A stretch of 64,000 nucleotides of DNA, from assembly GCA_036346275.1 (NCBI GenBank), contig CM070730.1, positions 43,942,918 through 44,006,917 on the forward strand, in the 5' to 3' direction. Origin of the DNA: Otatea glauca (lineage: Eukaryota > Streptophyta > Magnoliopsida > Poales > Poaceae). The notes below the pieces were generated by a model that worked only from the letters and a program-made list of their open reading frames with translations, searched no databases and had not been told where the DNA came from. The position numbers and the translations under genes were made by a program. Below, one piece after another: positions 47,010 to 58,891 of this stretch. Each line of letters begins with the position of its first letter. Within the stretch, counting starts at the first letter, position 1.

Positions 47010-48375
47010 GACGCGAACCCCAGTCGATTGCCTGTTGGGCAAATGGATGGGCTTACTTTGCTGCTGTTATTCCGTTTCCGCTGTTTCTTATTGAACTCAT
47101 GCTATGATGCTGCTCATTTGTAATAATTGACCATAAGGCTAATACTCTTTTGCTTAATTAATATTATGTGCTTCATGATATGGATGTGTTGTCATCATTG
47201 TTTCCACTGTGTGTGCTAGTTTTTTCTGGACAAGCACAGGTTATACACAGAGGGTTCGGATTCAGAAATCTGGTCCCGACAAACAAGTGACTTGTTCGTG
47301 CAACTTTTTCCATATATTGATATTATTCAAGTTATCCCTGATCGGTTATCATAATATAGGACAATTATGTTTCATAGTTCAGCACATGTAATGATTGATG
47401 ACCATGTTTCATGGTCATAGAGATACGGAGATATCTAATCAATAATGTGGACACATGTTAGAGAACATGCGTTGGATAGACCCATATGAGACACTGCGAG
47501 AATTGTTAGAGAACATGTATTTGCTCCTCCTATATAACGGAGAGATATCTTTGGGCCCCTCGAGATAGATGGATTAAGTAAGTGCATGGCCATGCCGGAT
47601 GTGATTGAAAGTCAATCCAGATAAATTATTCCACTACGGTATGAGTGAAGAGATCGAGCTGTCATATGATGACACGACTCTCGCCTTGAGCTTGATTTGA
47701 TATTGTGAAGCAAAGGGAACATGGCATTATCACATTATATTAGGTTCGTCCGATGCTTTATGGATATTTGAGAATCGATATGTACTGCTAGGTACCGCTG
47801 TTGATTATTGATCGGAAAGGTATTTCCGAGTCGTGTCCAAATATACATGAACCTACAGGATCACACACTTAAGGGGTTGGAATATAGTGGTATGGATTGG
47901 ATCCATCACTAATGGGCCAAGTGGGCTTTGTCCATCAGTTGGGCCCTAAAATAGGATTCCACCGCAGGGGATGGGATGGCTATATAAAGAGATTTCTTGG
48001 TTACAATTGATATGTGAGAGGGCATAGCCACCGAAACCCTAGCCATCTCTACTTGAGCCTTCCTGTGCGCACTGGTGCTGGCACACCGACGCACGGCGTT
48101 CTTTTCCCGAACATGTGGACGTCGGTAGAGGTGTTTCTACTACTGCGACACTGATCAGAACGATCGACCACCACGCGAGGAGGATTGGCTACCGCACAAG
48201 GAAGATCGACTACTGCAACAGGACGTGCACTTCGTTGATTCGGGCTATATCAACTTCCTTCCGCTGCACTGCCATCTAGTGGTAACGATCAATGATTATT
48301 TACTTGCGTGGCTTTCAAGTTTAAAAGGTAGTTTTTTAATTATGTACTAGCATAGCCTACCCGTATCCCTTCACA

Positions 48376-49434
48376 CATATCTTAATCTCTCTCACATTGT
48401 GAACAACAAGATGGACCATGACGTCGAAGAACGATGGTGGGAAATGCATCTCAAGCTGACATAGAGTCTGCACCACCTCATTCTGTAAGTTGTCTAGCAC
48501 ATCAAGGTCAATAACTTTGTAGGAGATCGCATTGAAGAAATAACACAACTTTGTGATTGCAAACCCGACATCCTCTGGCAGAATATTTCTAATTGCAAAT
48601 GGGAGTATTTGGGTCATCAAGACATCGCAGTCATGGGACTTCATGCCCACCAACTTCAAATCATCCATGGACACAAGTTTCTTAATGTTTGCGAAGTAGC
48701 CAGATGGAACTTTAATAACTTCGAGACACTTGTAGAGGTCTTCTTTCTCCTTCTTGGATAGCGTATAGCATGCAGCGGGGATGTACAGACTTTTTCCATC
48801 ATCCTCCATCACTGCAAGCCTAGGCCTGATTCCCATGTAAGCCAAGTTGCGACGAACATTCACACCATCCTTGCTCTTCCTAGGTATGTTCAGCAGGATA
48901 CCAACCAAATTGTCGCAGACATTCTTCTCAACGTGCATGACATCAATACAATGTCGGACATCTAACTTCTTCCGGTACGGTAAGTCCCAAAATATGGACC
49001 TCTTCTTCCAAATGGTCCTACGATGAACATATTTACGGCTCTTTCTATACGAAAGTTCAATATCCTCCACACGTGAATATACTTGCCTTCCAGTCATAGG
49101 CTGCGGGGCCGAACAGACTTCCCTCTTCTCATCAAATTTGTTATCCATTTTACAGTATCGATGACTTCGAGGTAGAAACCTACGGTGACCCATATACACA
49201 GTCTTCTTGGAATTCAGCACCCATAGGCTCTTAGTCTCCTCTTCACAAATAGACACACTTTGGCTCCTTTTGTACTGTAGCCCACCAAATTACCAAGGGT
49301 CAGGAAATCATTTATGGTGCAAAATACCATAGCCTGTAGGGTGAAATGCTCTATTTTGTACACATCCCACACCACGACCCCCTCATTCCACAATTTTACC
49401 AAATCCTCGATCAGTGGATCAAGGTACTGTTTGC
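48376..49434 (-). pseudogene. CACTA2 transposase (tnp2) fragment
   Basis: Minus strand, from KQYLDPLIEDLVKLWNEGV (about 49432) through VWDVYKIEHFTLQAMVFCTI, LGNLVGYSTKG, a frameshift near 49240, KTVYMGHRRFLPRSHRY, IFWDLPYRKKLDVRHCIDVM, HVEKNVCDNLVGILLNI to the DUF4218-like end (MKSHDCDVLMTQILPFAIRN; FPPSFFDVMVHLVVHNVREI). The sequence stops where the LTR of copia B ends (48375) and begins where gypsy H starts. TIRs and the rest of the element are not visible. It is from a different subfamily than CACTA1. Confidence 0.88.
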
Positions 49435-49750
49435 ACCAAAATTTGGCAAGTATGGTTAAATCGGCAGTCCAAAAATAGCAAGATACGATTAGGATAATGG
49501 ATCAAGATATTTGGAATCAAGACAGATCATTAAGGAAATCGCCCTCAAAATAGAGGTCGATACGGATACTAATCCAAAATGTGTTGTACTCGGACTCTAT
49601 CGGCCCGCGGGTATAAAAGGTGGACAAGGGCGAGCTGCAAAAACAACAACACAATCAAATTCAGATATTTACATTATTCTCTTTTCCTTGTCGACTAGGA
49701 GTAGTTCCTGTAATTTAGTCTTCTTGTAAATCGATCTTGATCAATAAAGT
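49431..49750 (+). repeat. LTR segment of H with promoter and poly(A) signal
   Basis: Begins TGTTTGCACCAAAATTTGG at the CACTA2 border. TATAAAAGG is at 49612-49620 and AATAAA at 49743-49748. Coding sequence starts within a few bases of the AATAAA, so U5, PBS and leader seem to be deleted. Confidence 0.55.
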
Positions 49751-52600
49751 TGCGTAAGGAAATTGAAGATCAAAAAACTGCTCTTGAGGAGATGATGCTG
49801 AATTCTTATCAGAAGACTCGACGTGGCGTCACTCAGAAAAACCGTGCTGCCAATGGTTAATGCCCTTGGTGACGCAGGCGTTACAGAAGGCTCGGTAAGT
49901 CGATATCTGCCTGCTCATGCCGAGCTATCGGCTATGATTAATCAATATGTATACCATGCTCTGATCAACCAATCATCGGCTTATGTTACAACACTTAAGT
50001 CGATAATTGCGAATAGTGTTAAAACTATCGCTTAGGAGTTGGCTTCATCTGGGAGTCTGCTTGATCCGATGCAGGCTCTACCAAGCTATCCTGTTTTCTC
50101 AATAGAACAAAGTACGCAAAGCACGTTAGCCGATCCTAAACCATTGGCTATAACCTCACCTCCAACTATGATGCCAACACAACCCACCATCATACTACCA
50201 CGAGATCCTCGGCCGAGTGGGGTAACCCATTATCAGTCTTATACCGATGCTGCTAAGCTAGATGCATCAGCCAATTTACCGCCATCAGCTCTGTTTTACG
50301 CTTTTTCACAATCGGTTCCCCAGCTGATTGAAGCTGATAGATACCCACAATGTCATGAACCTGTCTTGCCTAGGAATCCGGTTCCGCACAGTGTAGTAAC
50401 CTATTCAGGACCTTTTGTCCCATTATCAGAACCGCCAACTAGGAGAAACAATGGATACGACTAGTACACTCATTACCCGTCGGCTCAGCCTAATAGGCAA
50501 CCGGAGTTTGCACTCGGGGGGCAGAATGCCAATTATGACCAACATTATCAAGGATCTACCATTCCATTGGCCAATAGTATTAATTGAGCCGATCAGATTT
50601 CCACGGTATTAGGGCCTGTTTGTTTTAGCTTTTGATTCTGGATTCTGGTCCCAAAAGCAGAATCAGAAACAAACAGTCTGATTCTAGAATCCGATTCTCA
50701 CAATCCAGTCCACCCATATACACTAGAATCCACAATCCACTTTATATGTGCTTTTGGATTCCAGCTTTTAGAGAATCAGCTTCTCTAAAACCACAATCCA
50801 AAATCAGCTTTTAGAGAATCCAAAGCTGAAACAAATAGGCCCTTAATGGATCAATTCAGCATACAGCCAAAATGGAAAGTCATCGGCTATAGAAAACCAT
50901 ATCCTGATTACATAGATCGTATGCCATATGCTCACAATTTTAAAGTCCTAGATTTCGCAAAGTTCTCTGGAGATGATTCAATTACGACATTGGAACACGT
51001 CGGACGTTTTATCACACAATGCGGTGAAGCAGCTAAGTCTGATGGGCTAAAAATCAGATTGTTCCCATTGTCATTATCAGGAGCTGCTTTTACTTGGTTT
51101 ACTAGTGTGCCTCCAAATTCGTTTCATTTATGGAACGGTTTGGAAAGTCGTTTCCATGAATACTTTTTTCTGGCAGTTTGGAACTCAGGATTTCCGATCT
51201 GAGCTCTGTCCACAATAAATTTGGAGAATCGGTAACTGATTACATTAAAAGATTTAGGGAAGTCAGAAATCGATGTTTTAGTGTCACATTGCCCGACAAT
51301 CAACTGGCTGATTTGGCCTTCCAGGGGCTAATTCCACCACTCCGAGAAAAGTTTGGAGAAAAGGAGTTCACCGATCTAAGTCACCTACTTCATCGCGTGT
51401 CGGCTCAGGAAAGCCGGTTTTCGGATAACAGGGGGCTCAAGGAGAGATTCAAAGAAAATGGCAATAATAAAGAAAAGGATAAAGCTAAAGTTAATATGGT
51501 AGATTATTGCCCCAGTGAATCTTCTGAAGATGATGAAGCAGAAGTGAATATAGCTGAATGGATTAAAGGGTCTAAAAAATCTTTAGTCTATTCCTGGCTT
51601 ATGCCGACTAGGAATAAGTCGGAAGTTAAATACGCTTTTGATGTCTCTAACTGTGATCGTATTTTTGATTTGTTATTACAAGAAAAAATAATATGGTTAC
51701 CCAAAGGACACATTATATCATCGGCTCACGAGATCAAGAAGCGAAGGTATTGCAAGTGGCATCATTCTTTTTCTCATAATACTAACGATTGCAATATTTT
51801 TCATCAGTAGATCCAATCAGCTATTGAGGATGGTCGGGTAAAATTCGCTGATGAGCCAACCATGCAAGTTGACGTCGATCCGTTCCCTATAAATATAGTG
51901 CAATGCTCGAGCAAGGGAAAAAAGCCGATGCACAGCGAAGAACCAAGAAGGGATCGACGAGTTGATATTCAGTCAACTTCTAGTGGTAATCAAACATTAA
52001 AATTCACGATCAGTTCATTACAAATAGAAGCCGATCATGAGGGCAAAAATTCAAAGACCATTAAACCCAAAGGGGACCCGCAAGTTGGCAGATGGTATAA
52101 AGCAGAAAAGTCACCTCCAAGGAAACCAGCGAAAAGGCCTGGGCCAATATTTTCTCAGTTGATGGAGAAGTATGAAAAAATGAACAATCGGCCGCGATAT
52201 TCCCCGTGTCGGTCAGATAATTTATATTGAACTGAAAACGTAGAGAGAGCTCATCGAAGGTGTCCCTTTTGGCAATTTTGCTGGGAGAGAGGAGTCACAT
52301 TGCCATCTCCATATATGTGCCCAATGGAACACTATCCCCACGATGATTGGCCTAGCCGATCGGCCAAAGAAAGATTGTCTGGGCCGATACGGGATCGTCC
52401 TAACAAAAGCTATAGAAAAACGGTTCACAAGAGAATCTCTCTGCCAAATAAGGTGCCGAACCAAGTTAAGATCTTGACAGTGTTAAATTCTGCTAATCGA
52501 GAAGATTTGGCTGGCAAAATACTTAAGCCAATTGAACCCAAACCAAGGTGGTGTCCACCTGGTCTTAGCCGATCATAGCGCAGACGATTGCAAAGACTAA
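49751..52600 (+). pseudogene. H gag
   Basis: The N-terminus is a coiled coil (RKEIEDQKTALEEMM, about 49753), followed after frameshifts by ALINQSSAYVTTLKSIIANS (about 49960) and a Pro-rich stretch. After the MITE comes the Retrotrans_gag domain: YAHNFKVLDFAKFSGDDS, HVGRFITQCGEAAKSDGL, FPLSLSGAAFTWFTSVP, WNGLESRFHEYFF, a slip at 51180, then TDYIKRFREVRNRCF. Basic, Lys-rich sequence runs to 52230 and CKWHHSFSHNTNDCNIF (about 51760) is a gag-tail zinc motif. Six or more breaks. Confidence 0.85.
50612..50842 (+). mobile_element. Tourist-like (PIF/Harbinger) MITE
   Basis: 231 bp with inverted ends GGGCCTGTTTGTTTTAGCTT and, from the other side, GGGCCTATTTGTTTCAGCTT. Target duplication TTA at 50609-50611 and 50843-50845. 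It sits in gag of H; reading through with one TTA keeps the gag frame (ISTVL then MDQFSIQ), which confirms the boundaries. No coding capacity. Confidence 0.92.
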
Positions 52601-53162
52601 GGACTCAAGAAATGAGGCTGACAAAGAGAAACAGACGGATCGAACCTTCAATGAACATCGGCCGATCAAAACTGCCAAAAAAGAGTGGAGAAAGAAAGAG
52701 CAGGTTGAAGAAGATTTCGATTCAGCCAATGACCTGGATTCTCCCATGATTAGGGATGATACGCCTTCGATGGATATCAACATGGTAATCACGTTGCCGC
52801 CTGAGTTCAAAATTAAAACTGAATCGGCCAATGAAACCTTTGCTCAATCATGTTTAGGTGCCCAAGATGCGATCTTTGAAAAACCACGAGATGATCATCG
52901 GCATTTAAAGCCATTGTATTTAAAAGGGTATATAAACGGCAAGCCGATATCTAGGATGTTGGTGGACAGAGGAGCTACCGTTAATTTGATGCCGTACACC
53001 ACCTGCAAGAAGTTGGGTAAGTCCGATGAAGATTTGATCAAGATTAATATTGTTCTGAATGACTTCACAGGCGATCCCATAGAAGCCAAAGGCAATTACA
53101 GCGTGCTACTCGGTCGGGATTGGATTCATGCCAATTGTTGCATTCCGTCGACCATGCATTAG
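52601..53162 (+). pseudogene. H protease
   Basis: From 52746 the frame encodes a Glu/Asp-rich linker and retropepsin: LKPLYLKGYINGKPISRMLV then DRGATVNLMPYTTCKKLG, with DRG in place of DSG or DTG, and YSVLLGRDWIHANCCIPSTM (LGRDW corresponds to the hydrophobic strand and flap region). It ends at 53162 by a stop. The active-site change suggests loss of activity. Confidence 0.85.
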
Positions 53163-53910
53163 TCGCTTTTCCAATGGAATGGAGACGAAGTTGAAGTCGT
53201 CTCAGCTTATACATCAGCTCATATTGCTATGGCTAGTTTGGATGCAAATTGGCAACATGATGAAGACGAATGTATATCGGGGAAAACGCTGGATGATTAT
53301 GACTTCATTTGTGTTGGTAAGACAGGACTTATGCCAATCAGTGTCAAGCCATGCACGTTCGATCGAGCAAATGAGGTTTTATGCCGATGGGGTCAAGGAA
53401 AACAGTGAAGGCCCTACAAGACAAAATGCAAAGCTATCGGCAAATGAAGAATAGCTATGAGGCCATTGAAGATTTCCAAGAAATCGAGAAGTTAGGCCAA
53501 GGGTTCACATCCACCGATCTGCTTGAAGAAGTCGATATAGTTGGTGGTGATAGGAAAAGACCAACTTTTATTAGTGCAAAATTAGATGCAAAATATAAAG
53601 AGAAGTTGGTCAAAATTCTCAAAGATTATAAAGATTGTTTTGCTTGGGAGTATCATGAGATGCTTGGTTTAAGCCGACAACTTGTCGAACATCGGTTGCC
53701 TATTAAACCAGGATATCGGTCGTTTAAACAGTATCCTAGACGCTTTAATTCGGCCCTGTACAATATCATAAAAGAGGAGATAGAACGATTATTGGAAGCA
53801 AAGCTCAATAGGCCTTGTCGGTATACAGAGTTGGTTTTCAATATCGTTCCAATCAAGAAGAAAAATGGGAAGCTTAGGGTGCGTGTCGACTTTAGAGACT
53901 TGAATAAAGC
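53163..53910 (+). pseudogene. H reverse transcriptase, N-terminal part
   Basis: From 53381: KYKEKLVKILKDYKDCFAWE, HRLPIKPGYRSFKQYPRR, CRYTELVFNIVPIKKKNGKL, RVDFRDLNKA, ending exactly at the border with D (53910/53911). The palm with YxDD lies beyond the insertion. The preceding 200 bases are a broken linker. Confidence 0.88.
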
Positions 53911-56900
53911 TGAAAGATCGAAATGGCGATCAGAGGGGGGGTGAATGATCCCAAATAAAATTTCCCCCACTCAATGTACTCCAAATACTCTTGCAATAAA
54001 AATCTAAAGCACCCAAATATTTTCGTTCAAACGGGTACTTCTCATATTCGCACACCCTCCAAAACCCAGAACAATTAGACAACAATGTGTACCCCTAGCT
54101 TGCATGGATAAGAACCATGAATCATATGAGGGGTTTTTCATCACAATCCTGGTTGTCAAGTGTCCAAACAAAAGAGGAATCAATTCAAAAGACTTCTTTT
54201 CTAAAAGAGATAAAGCTAAAATACCAAAGTCTCTTTTCAGAAAACTTAAAGCAGATTTTCAGAAATTGTCCTCAGTTGGAACAGGTGGTTGGTGACTTTC
54301 TGTTGCTCTAAAATTTTTGGGAATTTTTGTCCCTGTGAGAAGTAGAGTCCTCAAATACACCACCAAAAATCACCACAGAAATATTTGTAGAATAATAATG
54401 AAAAATCAAGCAATACAGAAGGTCAGGAACTTCGACAAGAAAGTTTGAGGCTCAGTTTTCACTTCATAGCTCTCAAACGGTGCAAACAGTGGACTCAAGA
54501 CATTTTTTACAGCTGTAGATATGAGTCCTGAACATTATCCAAAAATAATCACTTAAAAATGAGTTTTATATATTTTTATAAAAATCAAATACTGACTGCT
54601 GCGTGAAGAACAAGTTTGAACAACACGCTGGTGACAGATTTGCAAATTGTTAAAAAACTTGATCTCTAGTCTATCCAAGGGTGTAAGAAAGATGTAAAAC
54701 CAAATGAACACCCTTAATACATCCTAGAAGAACAGCATTTAGAAGGAGGGGAGGCAAATCCAAATTGCATAAATGTAAATTGCAAGAATGTAAGTGCTGA
54801 ATTTAATTGCGGAATTTAAGTGCACAATGTAAATTGCGTAATTTAAATGCGTAATATAAATGCACAAAGAAAAGAAATGATTTGAGGAAACATTTCATTT
54901 CTGGAAGGAGAGGTTACAAAGCCTCACATTCATGTGGGCAAAGCTCAAAGGAGCATCAAAAACCTCAAAACCTCCAAGGGGAGGACCCCTATTTATACTA
55001 CTCTTGGGCCACCAACCACCCTTGGATGAGTCCCTCAACCCTAGAGCACTCATCTAAGGGATAGGATTAACCAACACACACAGGCAAGCAAGGGCTAGCC
55101 TAAAACCCACACACATACCGGGTTTTCTCGCACGGTTTTCAAAGCATACTACCTAGACCCGCTAACCTATCAATTAGACCTCAATCCGACGGCCCTCATT
55201 GATCCACGTGGCATCTAGCTAGCATCATCTCCTTTCCTTGTCTTCTTGACTTGCCCGGACTCCGTCTCCGATCATCATCCAGCGATCTCCCAACCATCTG
55301 GACCTCCGACGCTCCTCGCCTAGTCCCGGTCATCCTCCGCCTCACCATGACCTAGTACCGTCGCCCTGCAACCATCAAAGACAAGGAAACACATCACATA
55401 GCAATGCCCACAATGATATGCAATAAACCATCTAACTCATCACTACCGCGCCCATACGGCCGGTACTGCTACTCTTGGCAGAGACAACTCAAATTGCTTC
55501 ATTTTGAAAATCAATCCAAATCAAACTCAAACTTGAGCACACCTTGCTCAAATAAAGTCAAATACTCATCACAAACATGGATGGACCTCCACGTGGTCCT
55601 TCAACCTCCCCCTTGATGAGTATATTGACAAACCACACAAAAGGCATAAATTTGAGTTTGAATGAGAGAAGATGAAAGCAATTTGATTGCAAAGCCGAAC
55701 TTGGTCCAGAGAAAAAGATATGAAATCATGACCAAGTTGGCAGAAGGAATTTAGAGCAAGACCATGAAAAGAGCAAGTTTTCCACAAAAGCTCTAAAAAC
55801 CAATCATAAGTGCCAAATGTGATTATGATCCATAAGAAATAGCAAAGATTTACAAAGATCATAAGAAACAACAAGCTTTCACATTTTTATGTCTTTTTTT
55901 TAATGATGCCTTTTCTACATTTTATCCCCCTTTTGGCAATATAGGCATCAAAATGGAATTTTCTCCCTCTTTTTATGTATGCATTAAATGCAACCTAAGG
56001 GAGCTTTGAAGATTATCCAATTGATCACAATGACAAGATATGACACCAAGCTAGTCAATTTTTAGATTAGACTAGTCTAAGACATGTCCAAGTGCAAATA
56101 CGAGCTTAGTTTTGAATATTTAATTCTTAGCAAGATTTGACAAGTGCAACACTTAGCTTTAGTTTCAAAAATAGAAGAATAGCCACTCTAAGGATCAAAA
56201 GGAAAACCTAGAGTTCAACCTACTCAACACTTTGGGGAATCTAGAAGAGCATACAAGGTCCTTCGGGCTCATTTATCACTTAATGCAAATTTTGATTCAT
56301 CATCATACAAGACATAGCGGGGTGCAAATGTTTGACATTATTTGCATTCTTTACCCACATATTTCTTTGTTTTAAATTTATTTGCATTTTCTTTTGACAA
56401 CCAATTGACTCAAGCCGTATGCGACCATCTCAAGATGAACTCTTAAGAGGATGGTCTAGGTCAAACACGATTTATTCCAAGTTCATCCCAATTGCAATAG
56501 GAAGCGGTCTTATGAATGCAAGGTGTTGAGTCGTATGTGCACAAGAAGAGTCAATTTTGTTTAATTTTCATTTTTAGCACAATGATTTATGAGCAATTGA
56601 AGGACTCTAGCATGGATCAAACTAGTTTCATCCAAGTTGCTATAGGGACTCTAGAGAACTCCAAAATTTCTCAAATTATGGCACAAACCTCTAGAGAAGA
56701 AACCTAGCAAGTAAAAGCAATAAGTTTCATCAAGTTTGTCATTTAAGGCTTATTTCATTTTTTTTAGCTTAGCAAGTTAAATGAACTTGGACATATCTAA
56801 GCTAGTGATTTCCTCCATATGATGTAGCATGGTGTATAGCATGAAGAAGAAATCAATTGCATAATAGATAAAGCTCATTAAACAGGAAATGCAGTCTATA

Positions 56901-56935
56901 TGAAATGCACGAATAAATTCCCAAAATCCCCCTCA
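53911..56935 (-). repeat. 3' LTR of D
   Basis: About 3.0 kb, ends CGATCTTTCA at 53911. The right border lies after CCCCCTCAACA (purine tract GTTGAGGGGG on the minus strand, 56937-56946). The first 548 bp of the visible 5' LTR differ from this LTR at about 15 positions by eye. TATA box TATAAATAGG (minus) at 54988-54997. AT-rich GCAATTTAAAT motifs at 54762-54880. No gene. Confidence 0.8.
54988..54997 (-). promoter_or_regulatory. TATA box of LTR D
   Basis: TATAAATAGG on the minus strand, the same as in LTR C. Confidence 0.7.
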
Positions 56936-57440
56936 ACAAATGAATCAATTTTAAGCTCAAATCTGGTTAAATTTGAGTTATTATCAAGATTAGGCATAAA
57001 GAAAACCCGAATGAACTCAATAATAATCAGAAAAACAGAATGAGGAGAAGAAGTCGAGAAACTGCAAAACTGAATGGCTATTGAGCATAGATAAGATAGA
57101 AGAGACTCACTACGGCTCAGACTCGCTCTTATCTTCCCCAGAGACTGACATAGGGAAGCTAACTCTAGATCCCAACTAAGGAGTGCACATAGACCTTATC
57201 TACCCAGGAGGCCCAATACCTGCTAGACATATAAGACTGTGAGGGAACTCAACCTAGAGAGAAGAGAGAACAGCTAATCACGCATGATAGCAATCTAAAG
57301 CATAAGATAAGAGGTCCATGCAAGGCATGCCAGAAGTCCAAGTGAGTGAACTCAACTCTAGAAAACAAGCCCAAAGTCACCCAGAAGAAGCACAAAGAAA
57401 AGAAAAGCTGTAAGAAAACATATTATATATAATATACAAA
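56936..57440 (-). other. 3' untranslated internal part of D
   Basis: Lies between the end of pol and the LTR; begins and ends with purine tracts (GAGGGGGAG near 57445 and GAGGGGGA near 56940). No protein. Its left end matches element C at 19192-19345. Confidence 0.65.
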
Positions 57441-57830
57441 CCAGCTCCCCCTCACGAAAGGCCGTAAGAGCTCACGACTCCAAGCTCACTCCTCAAGGCA
57501 ACAAATCTAGAGCTATCCAAAGGCTTGGTGAAGATATCGGCTAACTGAAGGTCACTTTTCTACGAACTGAAGCGCGATATCTCCCTTCTCCTCATGGTCT
57601 CTAAGGAAGTGATATCTAATATCAATGTGCTTGGTCCGGGAATGTTGCACTGGGTTTTTAGCAATGCAAATAGCAGAAGTGTTGTCACAGAAAAGTGGCA
57701 CACTCTCTATCTCTAACCCAAAGTCCCGCAAGGTCGATCTCATCCAGAGAACACAGCTCTGAAAGAATCGGTCGCTGACAACATACTCGGCCTCGGTAGA
57801 TCAGGCAACCCTGCATCGCTTCCTAGATGA
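57441..57830 (-). pseudogene. D RNase H and end of pol
   Basis: From 57743: LRDFGLEIESVPLFCDNTSA (catalytic Asp), ICIAKNPVQHSRTKHIDIRY, HFLRDHEEKGDIALQFVEK. A stop at 57552 and a frameshift separate it from the last part (LADIFTKPLDSSRFVALRSE), which ends near 57440. Confidence 0.9.
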
Positions 57831-58890
57831 CTAAGAAACAAGAGAAGTGCCAATGAATTGGCAAGTGCCAGAAGTGCTCTTCCTATCTATCCTACAGCCA
57901 GCAAAGTCGGCATCGGAAAAGGCTCTAAGAGATAGACAAGAAGAAGAAGAGTACCAAATACCATAATCAGTGGTAGCACGAAGGTACCTGAAGATGCGCT
58001 TGACTGCCTGGTAGTGAGAGGCGCGAGGAGACGCTTGAAATCGAGCGCACAGACACACAGCGAAATGTATGTCCAGCCTCGAAGCAGTGAGGAACAAGAG
58101 GGAGCCGATCATGCTCCGAAACTCCTTTTGATCAGCAGGCTCACCATCCTCATCGGGCTCGAGGACAGCAGTGGTGGCCATAGGAGTCATCACCGTCTTC
58201 ACATCAGACATATCAAAGCGCCTCAGAATGTCACGGGTATACTTGCCTTGATGCAAGAAAGTACCCTCCCGAGTCTGCTTGATTTGGAAGCCAAGAAAGT
58301 AGCTCAACTCGCCCATCATACTCATCTCAAACTCTGTGCTCATCACTTCAGAAAACTGAGACACAAGTGAATGAGACGAGCCACCAAAAATGATATCGTC
58401 CACATAAATCTGGACAAGAAGAAAATGAGACTCATGGTGTCTGATAAACAGAGTTTTGTCTACTATGCACATTTTAAAGTCATGGCTGAGAAGATAAGAC
58501 TTGAGCCTCTCATACCATGCTCTGGGGGCCTGCTTGAGTCCATACAGAGCTTTGGAAAGCTTGTATACATGACTCGGAAACTTGGGGTTCTCGAATCTTA
58601 GAGGTTGCTTGATATAAACCTCTTCCTCAGTATAGCCATTGAGGAATGCACTCTTGACATCCATTTGATAAAGCTTGAAGCCTTTGGATGCAGAAAATGC
58701 AAGCAGGATTCGGATAGCCTCTAGCCTAGCTACAGGGGCAAAGGTCTCCTCAAAGTCAAGACCCTCAACCTGAGAAAAGCCCTGTGCAACTAGCCTAGCC
58801 TTGTTGCGATGACAACCCCATCCTCACTCTGCTTATTTTTTAACACCCACTTGGTCCCAATGACATTATGACCAGATGGACGTTCTACAA
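57831..58890 (-). pseudogene. D reverse transcriptase
   Basis: 277 residues open from 58664: MDVKSAFLNGYTEEEVYI, ALYGLKQAPRAWYERL, QIYVDDIIFGGSSHSLV (catalytic YVDD), FLGFQIKQTREGTFLHQ, FRSMIGSLLFLTASRLDI, ADFAGCRIDRKSTSGTCQ of RNase H. It ends at the TAG at 57831. The first RT motif (GTKWVLKNKQ) is in another frame at 58800-58880. Confidence 0.92.
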
Positions 58891-58891
58891 G

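Larger units (their letters stand above)
44356..47281 (+). mobile_element. Solo Tekay-type LTR G5
   Basis: Opens TGTAACATCCCAAAATTGG and ends GGTCCCGACA. Both sides carry AACAA (44351-44355 and 47282-47286), a perfect 5-base target duplication, so a full element inserted and recombined to one LTR of 2926 bp. It is a different subfamily from G1 and G2, closer in its terminus to G3. The GC-rich part (44640-45400) holds chance frames such as 45042-45518. Confidence 0.95.
40447..48375 (+). mobile_element. Ty1/copia element B, 5' part cut off
   Basis: Plus strand: gag from 40447, protease, integrase, RT, RNase H to 44222, purine tract, 3' LTR 44243-48375 (interrupted by solo LTR G5). Protein identity with A is high throughout, so A and B are one family. 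The right end sits in the transposase of CACTA2. The 5' LTR and gag start are not in the window. Confidence 0.88.
44243..48375 (+). repeat. 3' LTR of copia B, interrupted by G5
   Basis: Segments 44243-44355 and 47282-48375. The LTR opens TGTTGGTGATATGCCC and ends near CCCTTCACA. Without the inserted G5 and its target copy it is about 1.2 kb. The TATA box CTATATAAAG lies at 47980-47989. No gene lies in 47282-48350. Confidence 0.85.
49431..53910 (+). mobile_element. Ty3/gypsy element H (non-chromovirus, Tat-like), truncated
   Basis: Plus strand: LTR-like segment 49431-49750, gag, protease and the first part of RT, cut at 53910 by SIRE-like element D. The RT motif CRYTELVFNIVPIKKKNGK, with a preceding 'RLLEAKLNRP', fits gypsy elements of the Tat/Athila side rather than Tekay; lineage is tentative. 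A MITE lies in gag. Confidence 0.75.
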
